DNA of 64,000 nt. It comes from Arabidopsis thaliana (taxonomy: Eukaryota; Streptophyta; Magnoliopsida; Brassicales; Brassicaceae). The notes under the pieces are model-generated. The model was not told the DNA's origin and ran no database searches. It saw only the letters and a program-made list of their open reading frames with translations. A program made the translations under genes and the position numbers. The DNA is taken from NCBI RefSeq assembly GCF_000001735.4, contig NC_003075.7, forward strand, positions 1,489,001-1,553,000, given 5' to 3'. Shown here piece by piece: positions 26,532 through 38,479 of the stretch (position 1 is its first letter; each line of letters begins with the position of its first letter).

Positions 26532-26539
26532 CTTCATAT

Positions 26540-28410
26540 CTAATTAATTTTATATACAATGTAATTAATCTGTTAGCAGTAAAGAGTAAGTACTGACTTA
26601 GAGGAAATGATCACATGTGCATTTTGCACAGATTCCGTAACAAAACTTACCTATATTTTACGACTCAAGAACATTAAACAGAACCAAAACAACATCTTAT
26701 ATTAAAAAAAAAAAACGTTAAACCAACTACACTTGAATTTCTTTTTATTCTTCATCATAAATGAATTGGATTGTTGGGCCAATTAAATACATTATCGTGT
26801 TCGGCTACCGATCACAGTTTTATGTAACACTCACGAGGAGATATGATTTGTTTAAGAAGATGGTTTAGATGATGTCTTATCTAATTAACATCAACTATAA
26901 ACCTCTAACCATACCACAGAAATAACAAGAGCACAAAAGTCTAACATATAAGATATTTTGATAAAGTAATTAAAATGTTCAACAACCAACTAGGCACGGA
27001 CATTTGATGGTACCAAAGTCAAATATGCGGTTCGTATATATCCACTTACTTTATATTTTGCTATTTAGCTCCACATTCGCATTATACATTTAACCAACGA
27101 TAACGTTATCTATTTGTGTTAATCTTTTGGAAAAAATGTTAACGAACATGTTCTTGTCCCCATCATCATATGATGATGATTGCAAACCTAATATTGCATT
27201 TTTATTTTATTTTGCCTTTTGTTATGTTTTTTGGTAGCACTTTTGGGTCCATATTTTGGACACGTTGTCGCCATGTGTTCTCCAAAAGAACAATACATAA
27301 TAAATTTGGATAATGGTATAACTAGTCTTTAGAAACTAGATATAGATGAGGTGATTAGTTGTGATATGCTAATTGCTAAATACAGCCTATTGTGGTCCGC
27401 TTTTGGTAAACCAAACAGATTGTCTTTGATTTGGTCCTCTTTTTTTTTTTTTTTAGTGCGGTCTGTTCTGATCGGAGTTGATCCTGATTATGGCAGTCAC
27501 AATGTTCTGAGGGAACTTCCTCAACGCCAATTATTATACACTTGAAAGCTGACCAAATACTGGAAATGCAGGAGTTTCACAGACGGCCATCACGAGGAAA
27601 CTGGTCTCACTTTCAGTTCTCTCTTATCTTCGGTTGAATCGAAACTAATGGACTGTCCACACAATATATCCTGTTGTTTCTCATGCCTCACCAGAGGTAC
27701 TCGGCAAAAGACTAGAACAAATCAACCTTTGTACTTGCAAACTAGTTTTACCCAACAATAAAACAAATTGCAGTGTTACCACAGGATGAGAGCGACCAAA
27801 AGGTTCTCAAAGTCAAGGGTCTACTGAAGATAGGAAAACAAGTCGCCTTTGTTTGAGAATCAGCTCTCCAAAAGAAGGCAAATAAACTAGTTGGTTGATT
27901 TTAACAGGCAAGAGGTTTATTAGTATTAAGGCTAAAAAGGTTACCAATATCTTCTTCTAAGAATTACTATCACAGCTAGTGTTAATGGACAAAGAACTCT
28001 AAAAACTGTGTCAGGGGTTAGTTTTCTTACACTGTCTAAAGAAGCGTTGGGAGTGTGGGTTTCATGACTTGCCCACGCACCAATCTTAGTCACCAGGCAG
28101 ACAAAAGCTCCCTAAGGATGAAGGCTAAGGCATGAAACGAACAACAAATGATCAGTTATACAAATAACAAAAGAAGTTTAATAGCTGAACACTGCAGCAC
28201 ACAGAGACTCACAAAGAAAACTGAAGCATTTAGTAAACTGAGAATTCTACATGTATCTGGTGAAACACTCCTGTAAATCAATATCAGGTCTCGCTACTGA
28301 AGAAAAACATGAATGGTTAAAAGTTGAGCCTGCAAAGAGAAAACAAGAACTAAGGTGTAATGTGCTATGAGCAGAGCTTGATCATGAAAAACATAAGAAA
28401 ATTGATACTC
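26540..28410. other. Intergenic region and STA1 3' flank
   Basis: No supported gene. The right-hand few hundred bases are probably STA1 3' untranslated sequence. A 64-codon frame at 27351-27545 has no recognisable features. Confidence 0.45.
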
Positions 28411-31400
28411 TCAAGCAGAATTCTCTTCCTTGCTCAACGCATTCACAACTCTCTTCAAGATAACTTCAATAGGCTGGTGAGCATTTTCAACCGCTTTGGA
28501 GATGGCTTGCCATTTCTCGCCATGCTTCGGCTCACAAGCTACACACTTCGCCACAACTTCCTTCCTGTCCTCATCAGAGCCATGTTGAAGTTCAAATTTG
28601 TAGAACAACGCCCAGAAATCGCCAATATCTGGGCCAACGGTAACAGCACGTTCAAACCATGCTCTGGCTTTCTCCACCTTCTTGTCTTGCCAAAAGAGCT
28701 TGGCAACAGCTATGGTGACATGAGGGTCGCGATCACACTTCTTCATAGCATCAATACTCTTTGTTTTCCGTCGAGGACGTGGCGCCATCTCAATGTCCGC
28801 AGCCCAGAGGATACCACTCTTGGGACAGTCTTGCAGAGCCTTTGACATCAAGTGCTCTGCTTCTCTCTTGTTGTCATGCCTCAGTTCAGCGCGAATAGCA
28901 GCTAACCATAGCTCAGCCCCCCCAGGATTCTTCTTCCTGGCCGTGGTGAGAATAGCCCGAGCTTTGTTTAGCCCATTCACTTTCTCTTCAAGATCAGCGA
29001 GTGAGAGCCACAGTGGTATGCAGTGGGGACAGTGCTTCAAACCAGTGTCATAAGCTTTCCTGGCCTGTTCTAGATGCTTGAACCGTTCCTCGAGCTGCCC
29101 AAGCATTAACCAAAGCTTGAAGAATGTTGGGAATTGCTTCAAACCTTCATTAAGCAATCTCCTCTCCTCCTCTACGTTGCCAAGTTCTCTCTCAACAATG
29201 GCTGATTTCATCCAGACCCTTTCAGTCCCTCCTCTTTCCCTTGCTTTTGCAAGCAGCATTCTTGCCCTCTCCGGCTCCTTGTTCTCAAACTCAAGCTTGA
29301 AAGCAGCAAGCCAGATTTCCTCAGAGTTGGGAATTGCAGCATAAGCCTCTTGTAGAATAGCACGGGCTGCTGGAACATCTCCAGCGAGCCACTTCTCTTT
29401 GGCACCCATGAGCCAGAGAACCTCAGCTTGCGGGACATATGTTACAGCCTTACGCAACAAGGCATCAAGGGACTCCCGACTCCCATGGCTCTTCTCAAGC
29501 TGCGCCGCTTTAAGCCAGATACTTTTCTTGGTCAAGAATACACTAAGAGCATGGGCGTATATTGCTCTTGCGGTCTCAATGGAACCCCTCTTCTTGCACT
29601 CATCTGCATCAGCAACCCAAGTTCTCTTTCTATCCTCTTCTTCCACTCCAATACCTATTGTGTTCTTAATAATGGCCTGGCATGTAGCGACAGATCCAAC
29701 TCTCTCACATGCCTCAGCCTCACTCATCCAATTTTCTCGGTCAATAACAACCCCTTCTCTCTGGAGAGTCTTTATACCCCTATCAATAATCTTTCCCACC
29801 ATAGCCGTGTTATCATTAGCTTCATCTAGCTTCCCATTAGCTTCTTCTAACTTAGCAGCGGTGATCCAAATTGCAGGCTCCTTTGGGAGCTTCTCTCTCG
29901 CTTTGTTCAACACCTTCTTTGATTCAGCATATGTTTCGAGCCTCGCAAGTGCCACCCATAGCTCCAGATGCAAAGGGCAGCACTCCACAGCCCTGTGAAG
30001 CAAAATCCTTGCATCCTCCTCATTAGCCAACTCAACAACAGCCTTCCATAGTCTTACAGAGTCTGGAATATGTTCCAGTCCCTTTCTCAACACCCTACTC
30101 TTGTTCTCCACATCATGCTCCAGCTTTGCAGCCTCCAACCATAGCTTCACTGAATTGGGTATCAGCTTAACTCCCTTCGCAATAACCCCCTTGGCATCTT
30201 CTGGATTAGCTAACCTACAAGCTTCAAGCCAAACATCCTCATTTTTCGGGCACTCTTCGCAGCCCCTCTGAATCTGAAACCTAGCTGCTTTAATCTTCCC
30301 ATCCACCTCCTCCACTCTAGCAGCAGCAATCCAGCCATTTGGATTCTTTGGATTCGACTGGGTCAGACTCTTGTATAACAATCTAGCTCTATTGCGATCG
30401 TATATCTCTTCATCAGTGGTTCTTTTCATACTCTTCAGGTCAGTTAAGTAGCCTTTAGGATCCACTACAGTTTGCCCCGAAACTGAATCTGATAGGTTAT
30501 CAAGCTTCAGAGACAACACCGTACCTCTTCCCTCACCGACAGCAGTCAAGTCTGTCACCGGCGTCTGCCCCCATGGTGTCTCCGACCCACCAGCGGCTCT
30601 GCTCTTTGGGTCTAAGGCCATGACAAGCTCCTTTTCTTTCTTCGCCTTCTCCAAAAGCGTATCAGGAATAGGCACAAAGCTCTCAAACTTCTTCTTCTTG
30701 TTCCTCAGCGAGTAATCCCCAATCTCAGGAATACTATCCCACTCATCCGCAGACAAAGTGTGTAATTTCCTCTTCAAATCCGCAAACTGCTCAGTAATCT
30801 TAGGGTTCGAGGCTCGGTATTTCTCGATTTCTTCCTTCAGCTTCGCTTCTCTCCGATCTTTCCTCCTCGAATCCATCCTCTGATCAATAGACTCCCAGAT
30901 GGCATCAGCCTCTTTATCATCCTCATCGTACTCAGCATTAGCGAACAAACCAACATCATTCCCTTCAAACTCATCAAACGTCTGATTCTCATCGTACCTT
31001 TTCTCCTCAGCTTCTTCATCGTCCTCCGCTTCCGCTTCACTTGGCTTCCCTGCTCCACGACCTACTCCTGGAGCAGCCGCTGTAGCCAAAGCAGACCGAT
31101 CAGGAAGATCCGGAGCAGCACGAGCAGGACCAATATCAGATCGAGTAGTAAACCCAGTAGCACCACGACCCAAACCCGCTACATAATTTGACGGAGGCTT
31201 AGAATTGAGGAAATCAAGACGAGGCTTCGGCGGAGCCGCTTGCATACCACCCAAAAGCAGGACATGGATAATCACAGTAGAGAAACGAGAAACACCGAGA
31301 TCGGACAATAAGATCGAATCGGAATCCTTTGAATCTACAAACACGCGGCTAGGGTTTCGCATACGGAGAGAGTAACGAAGGAAAGATTGTGGAACATCAC

Positions 31401-31500
31401 TACGTTGGTGGGCCAATTGTTCGAAGGCGGAGATGGTGGTTGAATTAGGGTTCACGTCGATCGATAAAGTCTTCCCGTTTGGAATCGAGAGAAACACCAT
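28411..31500 (-). CDS. STA1: PRP6-like pre-mRNA splicing factor STABILIZED1, intronless
   Basis: A single open frame of 1029 residues has no introns. Residues 1-85 form a ubiquitin-like domain. The PRP1 N-terminal region follows (roughly 90-300, including GRGATGFTTRSDIGPAR and a Glu/Asp-rich segment). From about residue 350 to the end are many half-a-TPR (HAT/TPR) repeats of the W...A..E pattern, for example NPNGWIAAARVEE, ELWVALARLE and ILWAADIEM. In this family the protein is a U5 / tri-snRNP component that bridges U5 and U4/U6 and acts in the nucleus. From memory, Arabidopsis STA1 is needed for cold and heat tolerance and for splicing of stress transcripts, and null alleles are embryo lethal (EMB2770). 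Length and order fit the intact gene. Confidence 0.96.
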   Translation of the reverse strand: MVFLSIPNGKTLSIDVNPNSTTISAFEQLAHQRSDVPQSFLRYSLRMRNPSRVFVDSKDSDSILLSDLGVSRFSTVIIHVLLLGGMQAAPPKPRLDFLNSKPPSNYVAGLGRGATGFTTRSDIGPARAAPDLPDRSALATAAAPGVGRGAGKPSEAEAEDDEEAEEKRYDENQTFDEFEGNDVGLFANAEYDEDDKEADAIWESIDQRMDSRRKDRREAKLKEEIEKYRASNPKITEQFADLKRKLHTLSADEWDSIPEIGDYSLRNKKKKFESFVPIPDTLLEKAKKEKELVMALDPKSRAAGGSETPWGQTPVTDLTAVGEGRGTVLSLKLDNLSDSVSGQTVVDPKGYLTDLKSMKRTTDEEIYDRNRARLLYKSLTQSNPKNPNGWIAAARVEEVDGKIKAARFQIQRGCEECPKNEDVWLEACRLANPEDAKGVIAKGVKLIPNSVKLWLEAAKLEHDVENKSRVLRKGLEHIPDSVRLWKAVVELANEEDARILLHRAVECCPLHLELWVALARLETYAESKKVLNKAREKLPKEPAIWITAAKLEEANGKLDEANDNTAMVGKIIDRGIKTLQREGVVIDRENWMSEAEACERVGSVATCQAIIKNTIGIGVEEEDRKRTWVADADECKKRGSIETARAIYAHALSVFLTKKSIWLKAAQLEKSHGSRESLDALLRKAVTYVPQAEVLWLMGAKEKWLAGDVPAARAILQEAYAAIPNSEEIWLAAFKLEFENKEPERARMLLAKARERGGTERVWMKSAIVERELGNVEEERRLLNEGLKQFPTFFKLWLMLGQLEERFKHLEQARKAYDTGLKHCPHCIPLWLSLADLEEKVNGLNKARAILTTARKKNPGGAELWLAAIRAELRHDNKREAEHLMSKALQDCPKSGILWAADIEMAPRPRRKTKSIDAMKKCDRDPHVTIAVAKLFWQDKKVEKARAWFERAVTVGPDIGDFWALFYKFELQHGSDEDRKEVVAKCVACEPKHGEKWQAISKAVENAHQPIEVILKRVVNALSKEENSA

Positions 31501-31783
31501 CGTAACCTAATCGAGATTCTCCGGTCAAAGAAACCAAACTATAAAAATCTCTGCTGTTACAACGAATATAAAGGGTGGAAAAAAAATAGTCGGTTCAGAG
31601 GTAAAGGCGGTGGGATATGTAGTGGGCTTTTTAATGGGCTTTTTGAACTTCATATTGTAAAACCACCGTTAGTATAATTCGAGCTTTTCATAAAGCGACA
31701 CCGTATATGACTATCTCTGTGTGTTTTGGTTTTAAACGACGTCGTTTGCATGGCTTTGGGAAAAAAATTAAATGACTAAATAT

Positions 31784-31808
31784 TGCGGTGAGCGTGGATC
31801 GAACACGC

Positions 31809-31851
<43 letters not shown>

Positions 31852-31856
31852 CCCGC
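31784..31856 (-). tRNA. tRNA-Phe (anticodon GAA)
   Basis: On the minus strand the 73-base gene begins GCGGGGATAGCTCAGTTGGG and contains the anticodon loop CTGAAGA with anticodon GAA. It has the T arm GTGTTCGATCCAC, and the acceptor end TCACCGC pairs with GCGGGGA through one G-U pair. The discriminator is A. No intron is seen. Confidence 0.95.
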
Positions 31857-31922
31857 TTCATGTAACACAATCAATGAGTAAAAGATATATAGAAAGAAAA
31901 TAAAAACGAAAAGACAACGTAA

Positions 31923-31940
31923 TGCGGTGAGCGTGGATCG

Positions 31941-31976
<36 letters not shown>

Positions 31977-31981
31977 CCCGC
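31923..31981 (-). pseudogene. Truncated tandem copy of tRNA-Phe
   Basis: This is a 59-base copy of the neighbouring tRNA-Phe, otherwise identical but lacking 14 internal bases that span the variable loop and the 5' side of the T arm. Both ends of the acceptor stem and the anticodon arm are intact, but no T arm can form, so it should not give a working tRNA. The 66-bp gap suggests a recent tandem duplication followed by deletion. Confidence 0.9.
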
Positions 31982-32077
31982 TTACTGACTCTTTCCAAAC
32001 CAACGTAATAAATTACTAGTTATGAAAACAACAACTGAATCAAATAGATAAGAAGACATCCTTTCGTCTTTTTTGTT

Positions 32078-34290
32078 TCAATCACACGGACCAGAGCCAG
32101 AGGTGTGATATGTTTCAGCATCTTCTTCATCAACAAACCATAATAGCATTCGGAGAGGATATCCGTTGCCCAGTGACAACGACCAAAGCCAGGAATATAT
32201 GGGACAGTGTAATAGGCAAGAAGAAAATAGAGCACAAAATAAAATACGCGCTGAATATCTATATATACATTTTTGCAGCAATTTTGTGAAATAAATCTTA
32301 TAGTTGGGACTTATTTACAATAGCTGCCACTGGATTTTAATGTTTGTTTTTGATAATTAGAAAAAAAATCTTCAAATTAAATATTTGACATTTAACAATC
32401 TTCCCTAAATCTCTCCACATTAACTACACGATTAGTTACTAAAATAAAACTTTCAAAATATTTAATATCATTTATTTACTACAAAATTATCATTTTTGAT
32501 ATTGTTTTTCTCCATGACTATAACAATTTAATTATAATCGTCAAATCGCAGAGATATTTGATAGCATTTAATTATTACAAAATTACAAAATATTTAGACA
32601 ATAATTCATAAACATATCATAAATAAGATTAACATTAATAAAATAAATGTTTTTTTTATGGGACGGGTTGGCGGGACGGGTTTGGCAGGACGTTACTTAA
32701 TAACAATTGTAAACTATAAAATAAAAATATTTATAGATAGATACAATTTGCAAACTTTTATGTATACTAACTTTAAAAAATAAATTGTTTCCGCGGTGTA
32801 CCGCGGGTTAAAATCTAGTATTTAGTGAAGAACGAAAAAAAATAACTAGTATATCACTTGTTGTAGCGAGCACGCCAAAATAGAATGCGACCTACATGGA
32901 GTTTAGAGCCAAAGACAGAAATGGAAAGGCAAACTGAAAGGCTTTGTGGCCGAGTTCTGGATCACCCAGCAAAGCCCAAATAAGAACAAGTATTGCTACA
33001 ATAAGTTAACCAACAACCAAGTCCTGAACTGCTTAGCCGCCTCTAAGAACATAGCTCAAGATTAAAAAGAAATGGCAAGCCAAGAACATAGACTACCTCA
33101 AAACCAGGTATGAGCTGGAAACAAACCAAAAGTCTGACAATTTACATGGCACGAGATTTTCCTTAATAAAACAAGAAGCTGGAAATTGACTTAGTGCAGA
33201 TTCTTTTAGTCATTGTTGCTGTTGTGAGTTGTGACCAGCGGCCGAAAGCGAAAGGAAATGGTGGCAGCAAAAGATGTGTTGAAGTGAGGGTTGGGTAAAA
33301 AAAACTTAGGTACTGAAATAATGATCACCAGCAAAACAACAAGAGGTCATTTTGACTATCTGTCAACTACAATCACAGTGATCAAACTGGACCTAGCTAA
33401 TTATGATACAATCTGTATGTGTCTCTTGGGAATCAAACCTCAGTTTGATCGACAAAGCATCAAAATGAAGCACTTTTTTCTTTAAATAGAGAAACAGGAC
33501 AATTCAACCCAAAGTGCGGAAATAAAATGAAACAGAATTGCATATATAACAACAACGGAATCAAACACTTACATTTCCCACTATTTGTTGCAATGCAAAG
33601 AACGTTCTAACCAAGCTTGTTAAGCAGGTGTTTTGAATCTGGACAATGTTTTAGAGTCTCTTTGACAATTCTGATATGGCCATTCGTTGCTGCCAAATGA
33701 GTGGAAAGGGTCCATCATTGTTTCACACGTAAACACTCTTCGTTAATCGTACTAACAGGTTACATACTCCTTTATAAAACCCTATGGATGCTCCAATTGA
33801 AAGAGAATTTATCCCTTCTTCACATCACTCATCCCCAAGACTTGGATCTGTATAAATTAGCCCACATGCAAATATTTAGTCTTCTGTCCCAAACTAGTCA
33901 AACAAACTAAACAGAGCTACTAATTGGTAAGAAGCAAAACAAACTTCTACTCTTGGCCTTCAAAGCCACGTGTACAAAATCAAAGTTCGTCTTTCTTCCT
34001 TCATTGCTTGTAGTTCTCAACTTTGATACCACGAGTGGGACATTGCCAGCTTCCACTGCCAAATACAAGGGAGATATTCCAACTTTACTCGCAAGAAATG
34101 AAGCACATTGGTTCACATTTACCAGACATGCAGCTATCTCCACATGGCGACCTGTCAAGGCCAAATGCATAGCAGTATCTCCGTCCTTCAGATCATATAG
34201 ATTCAGTCTCAACCTCTCTAAAACAGAATAGCTGAAGATATGATATTGATGTTGCAACAAACGCTTCGATAATAGCTAAGTGGCCAGCAA
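32078..34290 (-). pseudogene. Ankyrin/PGG pseudogene P1, composite and split by a Helitron
   Basis: Pieces of the ankyrin-membrane gene family occur in order on the minus strand with many stops. 32078-32250 matches the C-terminal end of the membrane exon (close to the copy at 56700). 32860-33020 is the middle of the membrane exon. 33045-33300 matches the 3' flank and last codons of the gene at 48354. 33580-33760 is an ankyrin exon piece, and 33930-34290 is another (GDTAMHLALTGRHVEIAACLVN, GISPLYLAVEAGNVPLV). The mixture of subtypes shows that it is a composite. A Helitron interrupts the first two pieces. Confidence 0.75.
32258..32818 (+). mobile_element. Non-autonomous Helitron (561 bp)
   Basis: The element starts TCTATATATA and ends CTAG. 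It is flanked by A on the left (32257) and T on the right (32819), the A|T insertion rule of Helitrons. A perfect hairpin, CCGCGG-TGTA-CCGCGG (32791-32806), sits 12 bases before the 3' end, as in Arabidopsis ATREP elements. There is no Rep/helicase frame and no target duplication. The flanks are two parts of one ankyrin-family membrane exon, so the empty site can be inferred. Confidence 0.82.
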
Positions 34291-35060
34291 CATGGTTTGG
34301 AGAGCCATTCTTGATATATAATACTACAATTTCTTCCACAAACCCCCTTCTTATATCGAGTCAACAAAAGATGTCGTCCCCAAATACCGTATCAGAATAC
34401 AAAAATACCAAGCTCGAAGACAATATTAGCGGACACATGCTTTGTTTACTCGACATTGTAAGGGGCTTAATGCATGAAAAAGAAGTATTGTATATTAAGA
34501 ATGTGTTGATAAAATGACGAAGCTGATACCAAGTAGCTGTTCATACAGATAACAGATCTCTAGCCACTCCGAAAACCTTCTAAAGCATCTGAAATTGAAC
34601 AAGAAGTATCTGTACAAACAGAAACGAGTACACAGAAACCACGAAAAAGAGTTATCAAGCTGGTAGGTGTACATCAGCGGTTATACTATGCTAAAAAGAG
34701 GGCTGCAGCTTTTTAAATATAGTCCATCCACTAAGTAAGAAGATATGTTCAAACAAACAACAAGGCATGATTCAAAAGAAGAAAGCATGGAATAGATAAA
34801 CGACTTACTGGTTTCTTGAACTTGATATGTTAGTTTTGAAAGAAGCAGAACATATGTATGTGTGTACCAAATCAGCTCCTGCGTAGTCTAATAACAACCA
34901 TATAGTATCCAATTTTCAACATCTCTCCGTGCTTCACTCAAAAATTCCATTACTCTAAACATACATAAGTCCTCGAATATAGAGGTCGAGACTAGTAGCA
35001 ATTAAAAATCCAGACTTTTCTACATCTTTTTTCGCTTCGATTTCTTTTTTTTTTGTTGCT
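34240..35060 (-). repeat. Segmental duplication S1, copy 1
   Basis: This non-coding block is shared with 39040-39830 and 46330-47150. Recognisable marks in all three are taagtgg..agcaacatgg, tatataatactacaatttct, cttatatcgagtcaacaaaa and gatatgttagtttt. The distal part (tctctcc..gcttcactc, about 34920) also matches 51100. It lies downstream of the ankyrin gene at 35199. Confidence 0.8.
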
Positions 35061-35198
35061 ATTACATTACTAAGTACAATTGTACAAACAACCAAGAAAA
35101 AACATTAACAGTAGCCGCGTTTATTACAAGCAGGAAAGTAAATGCCAAGACTTTAGTGACCCAAATAAGGAAAGCTAATTTGAAACGATGCAATCTCT

Positions 35199-37961
35199 TT
35201 AAAGCACTTTCGACTTTTCCGCTTGGACCCCGCTTGAAGATCCCATGGACTCCCCACTCTTCACACACGTGTGAGATGAGCCGGTGGTGTAATGTTTTTC
35301 ATCATCATCTTCATTAACAAACAGCAATAGAAAATCAAGATATGAACTAGTCAAAACTCCAATAATAGGAAGGCCGTAAACCTGCGGGATCACGTAAGGG
35401 GTAAGGAGGGTTCCGGTCATAATAAATAAGATAATAAATACAAAGCTTATGATGCGTGAAAGCACGATGTTATGCTGTATTGTAGCCAGAACGCCATAAA
35501 AGAATGTGAAACACATGAAGAGTAGAGCAACGAAGAGTGCTGGTAAAGCCAAATGAAACGCTCTGTGCGCGAGTTCTGGATCTCCTAACTGTGCCCAGAT
35601 AAGAGCAACTATTGCTAAAACTGAGGTAAGCATTGCAATAGTGTCATTCATAATAAATGTTGTGAGGTAACGGTCATCGACCAAAATAGCCATGCCAGTG
35701 TTTGGAGCAGAGCTGCTAAAGCCACCGGGCATTGTAAAACCTGCAGCAAACGTCATAGTGGCTACAAGAGCTGCCACCAGTAGAAGAATGTTGACACGGT
35801 CTTTGTATTTTTCACCATCACCTAGTTTTTCTGATCTACTTCTTAGTGTCATCCCGCTAGTCGGTAGCAAAGAAATACCTCTCTGTCTTAGATTGTAAAC
35901 GCCTAGCAAGACCATCAAAGTCATTCTCTATTGTGTCCCCAGAAAGATGTAAAAAAACTATATAAGATCTATGTGGTTTGATATTGGAACAAAAAGAACT
36001 GTATGTATAGGAAGAGATATGTTATACCTCTCGAAAAACGTAGTCAGACTGCAGATTTATCTCTGCGATATCCAGAGGTCTCAAGCCAACGGAGTTATGT
36101 TTATCCAAGAGTTTTTTTCTGATGGAAAGAAATTTAGTAAGCATACGAACAGTTTTAGGGCGCCAATTTATGGTGGCCAGGTGCAAAGGTGTATTCCCAT
36201 CCATATCTTGCTCCTCCATAAGATGATTCTTCGTATCGACTTTATTGATATGTTCCATAAGAAACAATGTGGATTTGCCACTCTTTGCTGATATGTGGAA
36301 AATGTTCTGACCTTCTTTGTTAAGCTGCTCTACTGAATCCGGAAAACGTTTTAGAAGCTCTTTAACAACATTCTCATGACCTTTCTCCACTGCCTTATGG
36401 ATGGGAAATGAACCATCATCGTCGCAATCAAAGATGCTTAGCGTTGATGTGTCTAACAGCTTGCATATGCCTTGATAAAACCCTACAGATGCTCCAACCG
36501 AAAGACAAGTTCGTCCTTTTTCGTCTCGCTCTTTGACAAGACTCGGGTATTTACCGAGAATAACATCAAGAACATCTGCAGAAACAAGTAGGAACTTGGT
36601 TAGGTTCTTCGAGTAAAGAAGTCTGAACGCTTAATTTGGTACGCACCTGTATTCTTTGCCTTTAAAGCTGCATGCACAAGCGATTTTCTCCCTTTCAATT
36701 GTGTGGCTAAGTTAAAGGTTTTGTCTTGAACGTTATTAACATGGCTGTTCAACATTGCATTTACAAGTGATACGTTACCAGCTTCAACTGCCAAATACAA
36801 GGGGGAGATTTCATCTTTATTTGCAAGAAACGAAACATCTTGGTTCGCATTGACTAGACAAGCAGCTGTCTCCATTAGGTGTGTAGATTCATTAGAAAGT
36901 GACTTGGATTTGCTACGTCGTAGCCAATGCATATCCTGTAGAATAGATAGGGAATCAAGGATCCTAAGTTTATGGATTGTTGCTGATACATCAAAAGTTA
37001 GGAAAATAATGATTGGTAAAACTGTTGGAGGTATTAAGAGAATTATAAGACCAACAGAGGTAACCAAGAGTCGAATCCTAATATAACAAGGGATACAAGC
37101 AAAAAAAAAAAAATTACCATCGAGTGAAAATAGTACGAGTTAAGGTCAGGATTAGACATGGATCACTTGAGAGAAAATTGGTGCAATAACATTCGATATA
37201 AATTTTGCTTTGATGTACAGAAGGTTTTGTCGTGATAAATACTATTAACTAAAGAGTCTCTTAGGTCATTTAACTGATATTATGTGCGATACCTTTGTTT
37301 TTTCATGGAGTTCTTTTGTTTTTTCATGGAGGTCTTTCAAGGCTGAGTGGAGAGCAGTATCTCCATTTTTGTCCTTTAGAATATATGGATTCAGCCTCTC
37401 CCTATCTTCTTCAGCCAGTCTATCTGAACAAAATGTTACCGATGCTACAAGAGCTTTAACAACTGTTAAATGACCATCACGAGCAGCCACATGAAGCGGA
37501 AGCTGATCCTTAAAATTTAACTCCAACAGAAGAGATGGGAATTTAGAGACTATGCTCTTTACTAGCTCAAGATGACCAAAAGCAGCAGCAAGGTGAAGAA
37601 TGGAATCTCCTTTGTTGTTCTTGAAGCATGACATTGGTGTTTCGTAGCTTTCCATCTTCTCCAGAAATTCTTTGTTCCCAGCTCGCATTGCGCTGGAGAT
37701 CTCTGAATTCATTGCCACATATTCACCGGGGTGGTTGTAAAGATCCAACAATCTGAGAGTGGTAAGGAACTTTGGCACAGATTCAATGTCTATCGTAGTC
37801 GTAGGTGGTGTGGCTTCATCTCCTCTGCGTCGAAGGAAACTGCGTGAACTGAGTGTGCCTAGATTTTTTATCACATTCACAGGGAAGCATCTTCGTTTAT
37901 GTTGGTCATCTGTTGACCTCTGTGCCTCAATTCTATCTAGATGTGCTTCAGAGTTGTCCAT
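35199..37961 (-). CDS. Ankyrin-repeat/PGG membrane protein A (AT4G03440-like)
   Basis: Four exons (37293-37961, 36647-36935, 36028-36575, 35199-35927) give 744 residues. About nine ankyrin repeats lie between residues 105 and 500 (SILHLAAAFGHLELVK, PLHVAARDGHLTVVK, PLYLAVEAGNVSLV, PIHKAVEKGHENVVK, PLHLATINWRPKTV). The last exon holds the PGG domain (KYKDRVNILLLVAALVATMTF.AGFTMPGG, PGG at 569-571) and four membrane helices. A cytosolic ankyrin region joined to a membrane anchor is the ACD6-like layout; members of that family affect salicylate-linked defence and cell death, but the role of this gene is unknown. The 357-bp intron 36936-37292 interrupts an ankyrin repeat and is shared only with gene E. 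A 5'-UTR intron is likely between about 37970 and 38054. Confidence 0.88.
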
Positions 37962-38479
37962 CCTTAATCCTGAAATCCATCACATAACTTGTTTTAAACC
38001 ACCGATATATAAAAAGTCAACTACACCAAGAAGAGGGAGGCAGACAAAAGACTTACCAAGTGGAAAAAGGAGATGAGAAATGGAAGAGGATTTGCTAAAG
38101 ACATTTATATTTAAACTCGCCTCGTCGTGCCATCATGCCATGTCCATGTGCGTGCCAAGAGCACATTGTTCACCTATAAATTAAGTATTGGTCTTTATTT
38201 ACTCAGAAATATTTAGAGGAAACATTCAAGGTTGAGTATTTGACTTTGTCTTAAACCAGAAAGGTGTCTTGGAAAGCGAGATATTAAAAAAAGACCTAAC
38301 TAACACTCGTTTTAAGTCAAAGACTTTAATGTCGTCTCTTAATAAAGTCTAAAATTGTTGGCAAAACAGTAACAACGTGACCCTGTAACCTTAACTAACC
38401 AAAGAAGCAGCATAATTTCCGGGGAAAATTGAGGCGGGGTTTAAGCGGAGAATGCTCCAAACGTGGCACCGAGAAGATG

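Noticed and set aside
26200-26559. 119-codon minus-strand frame
   Set aside because: It lies inside the hAT MITE and is only a translation of its GGTTCGG-type repeats.
28793-29998. Long plus-strand frames inside STA1
   Set aside because: They are complementary-strand shadows of the 1029-residue STA1 frame, with no family similarity.
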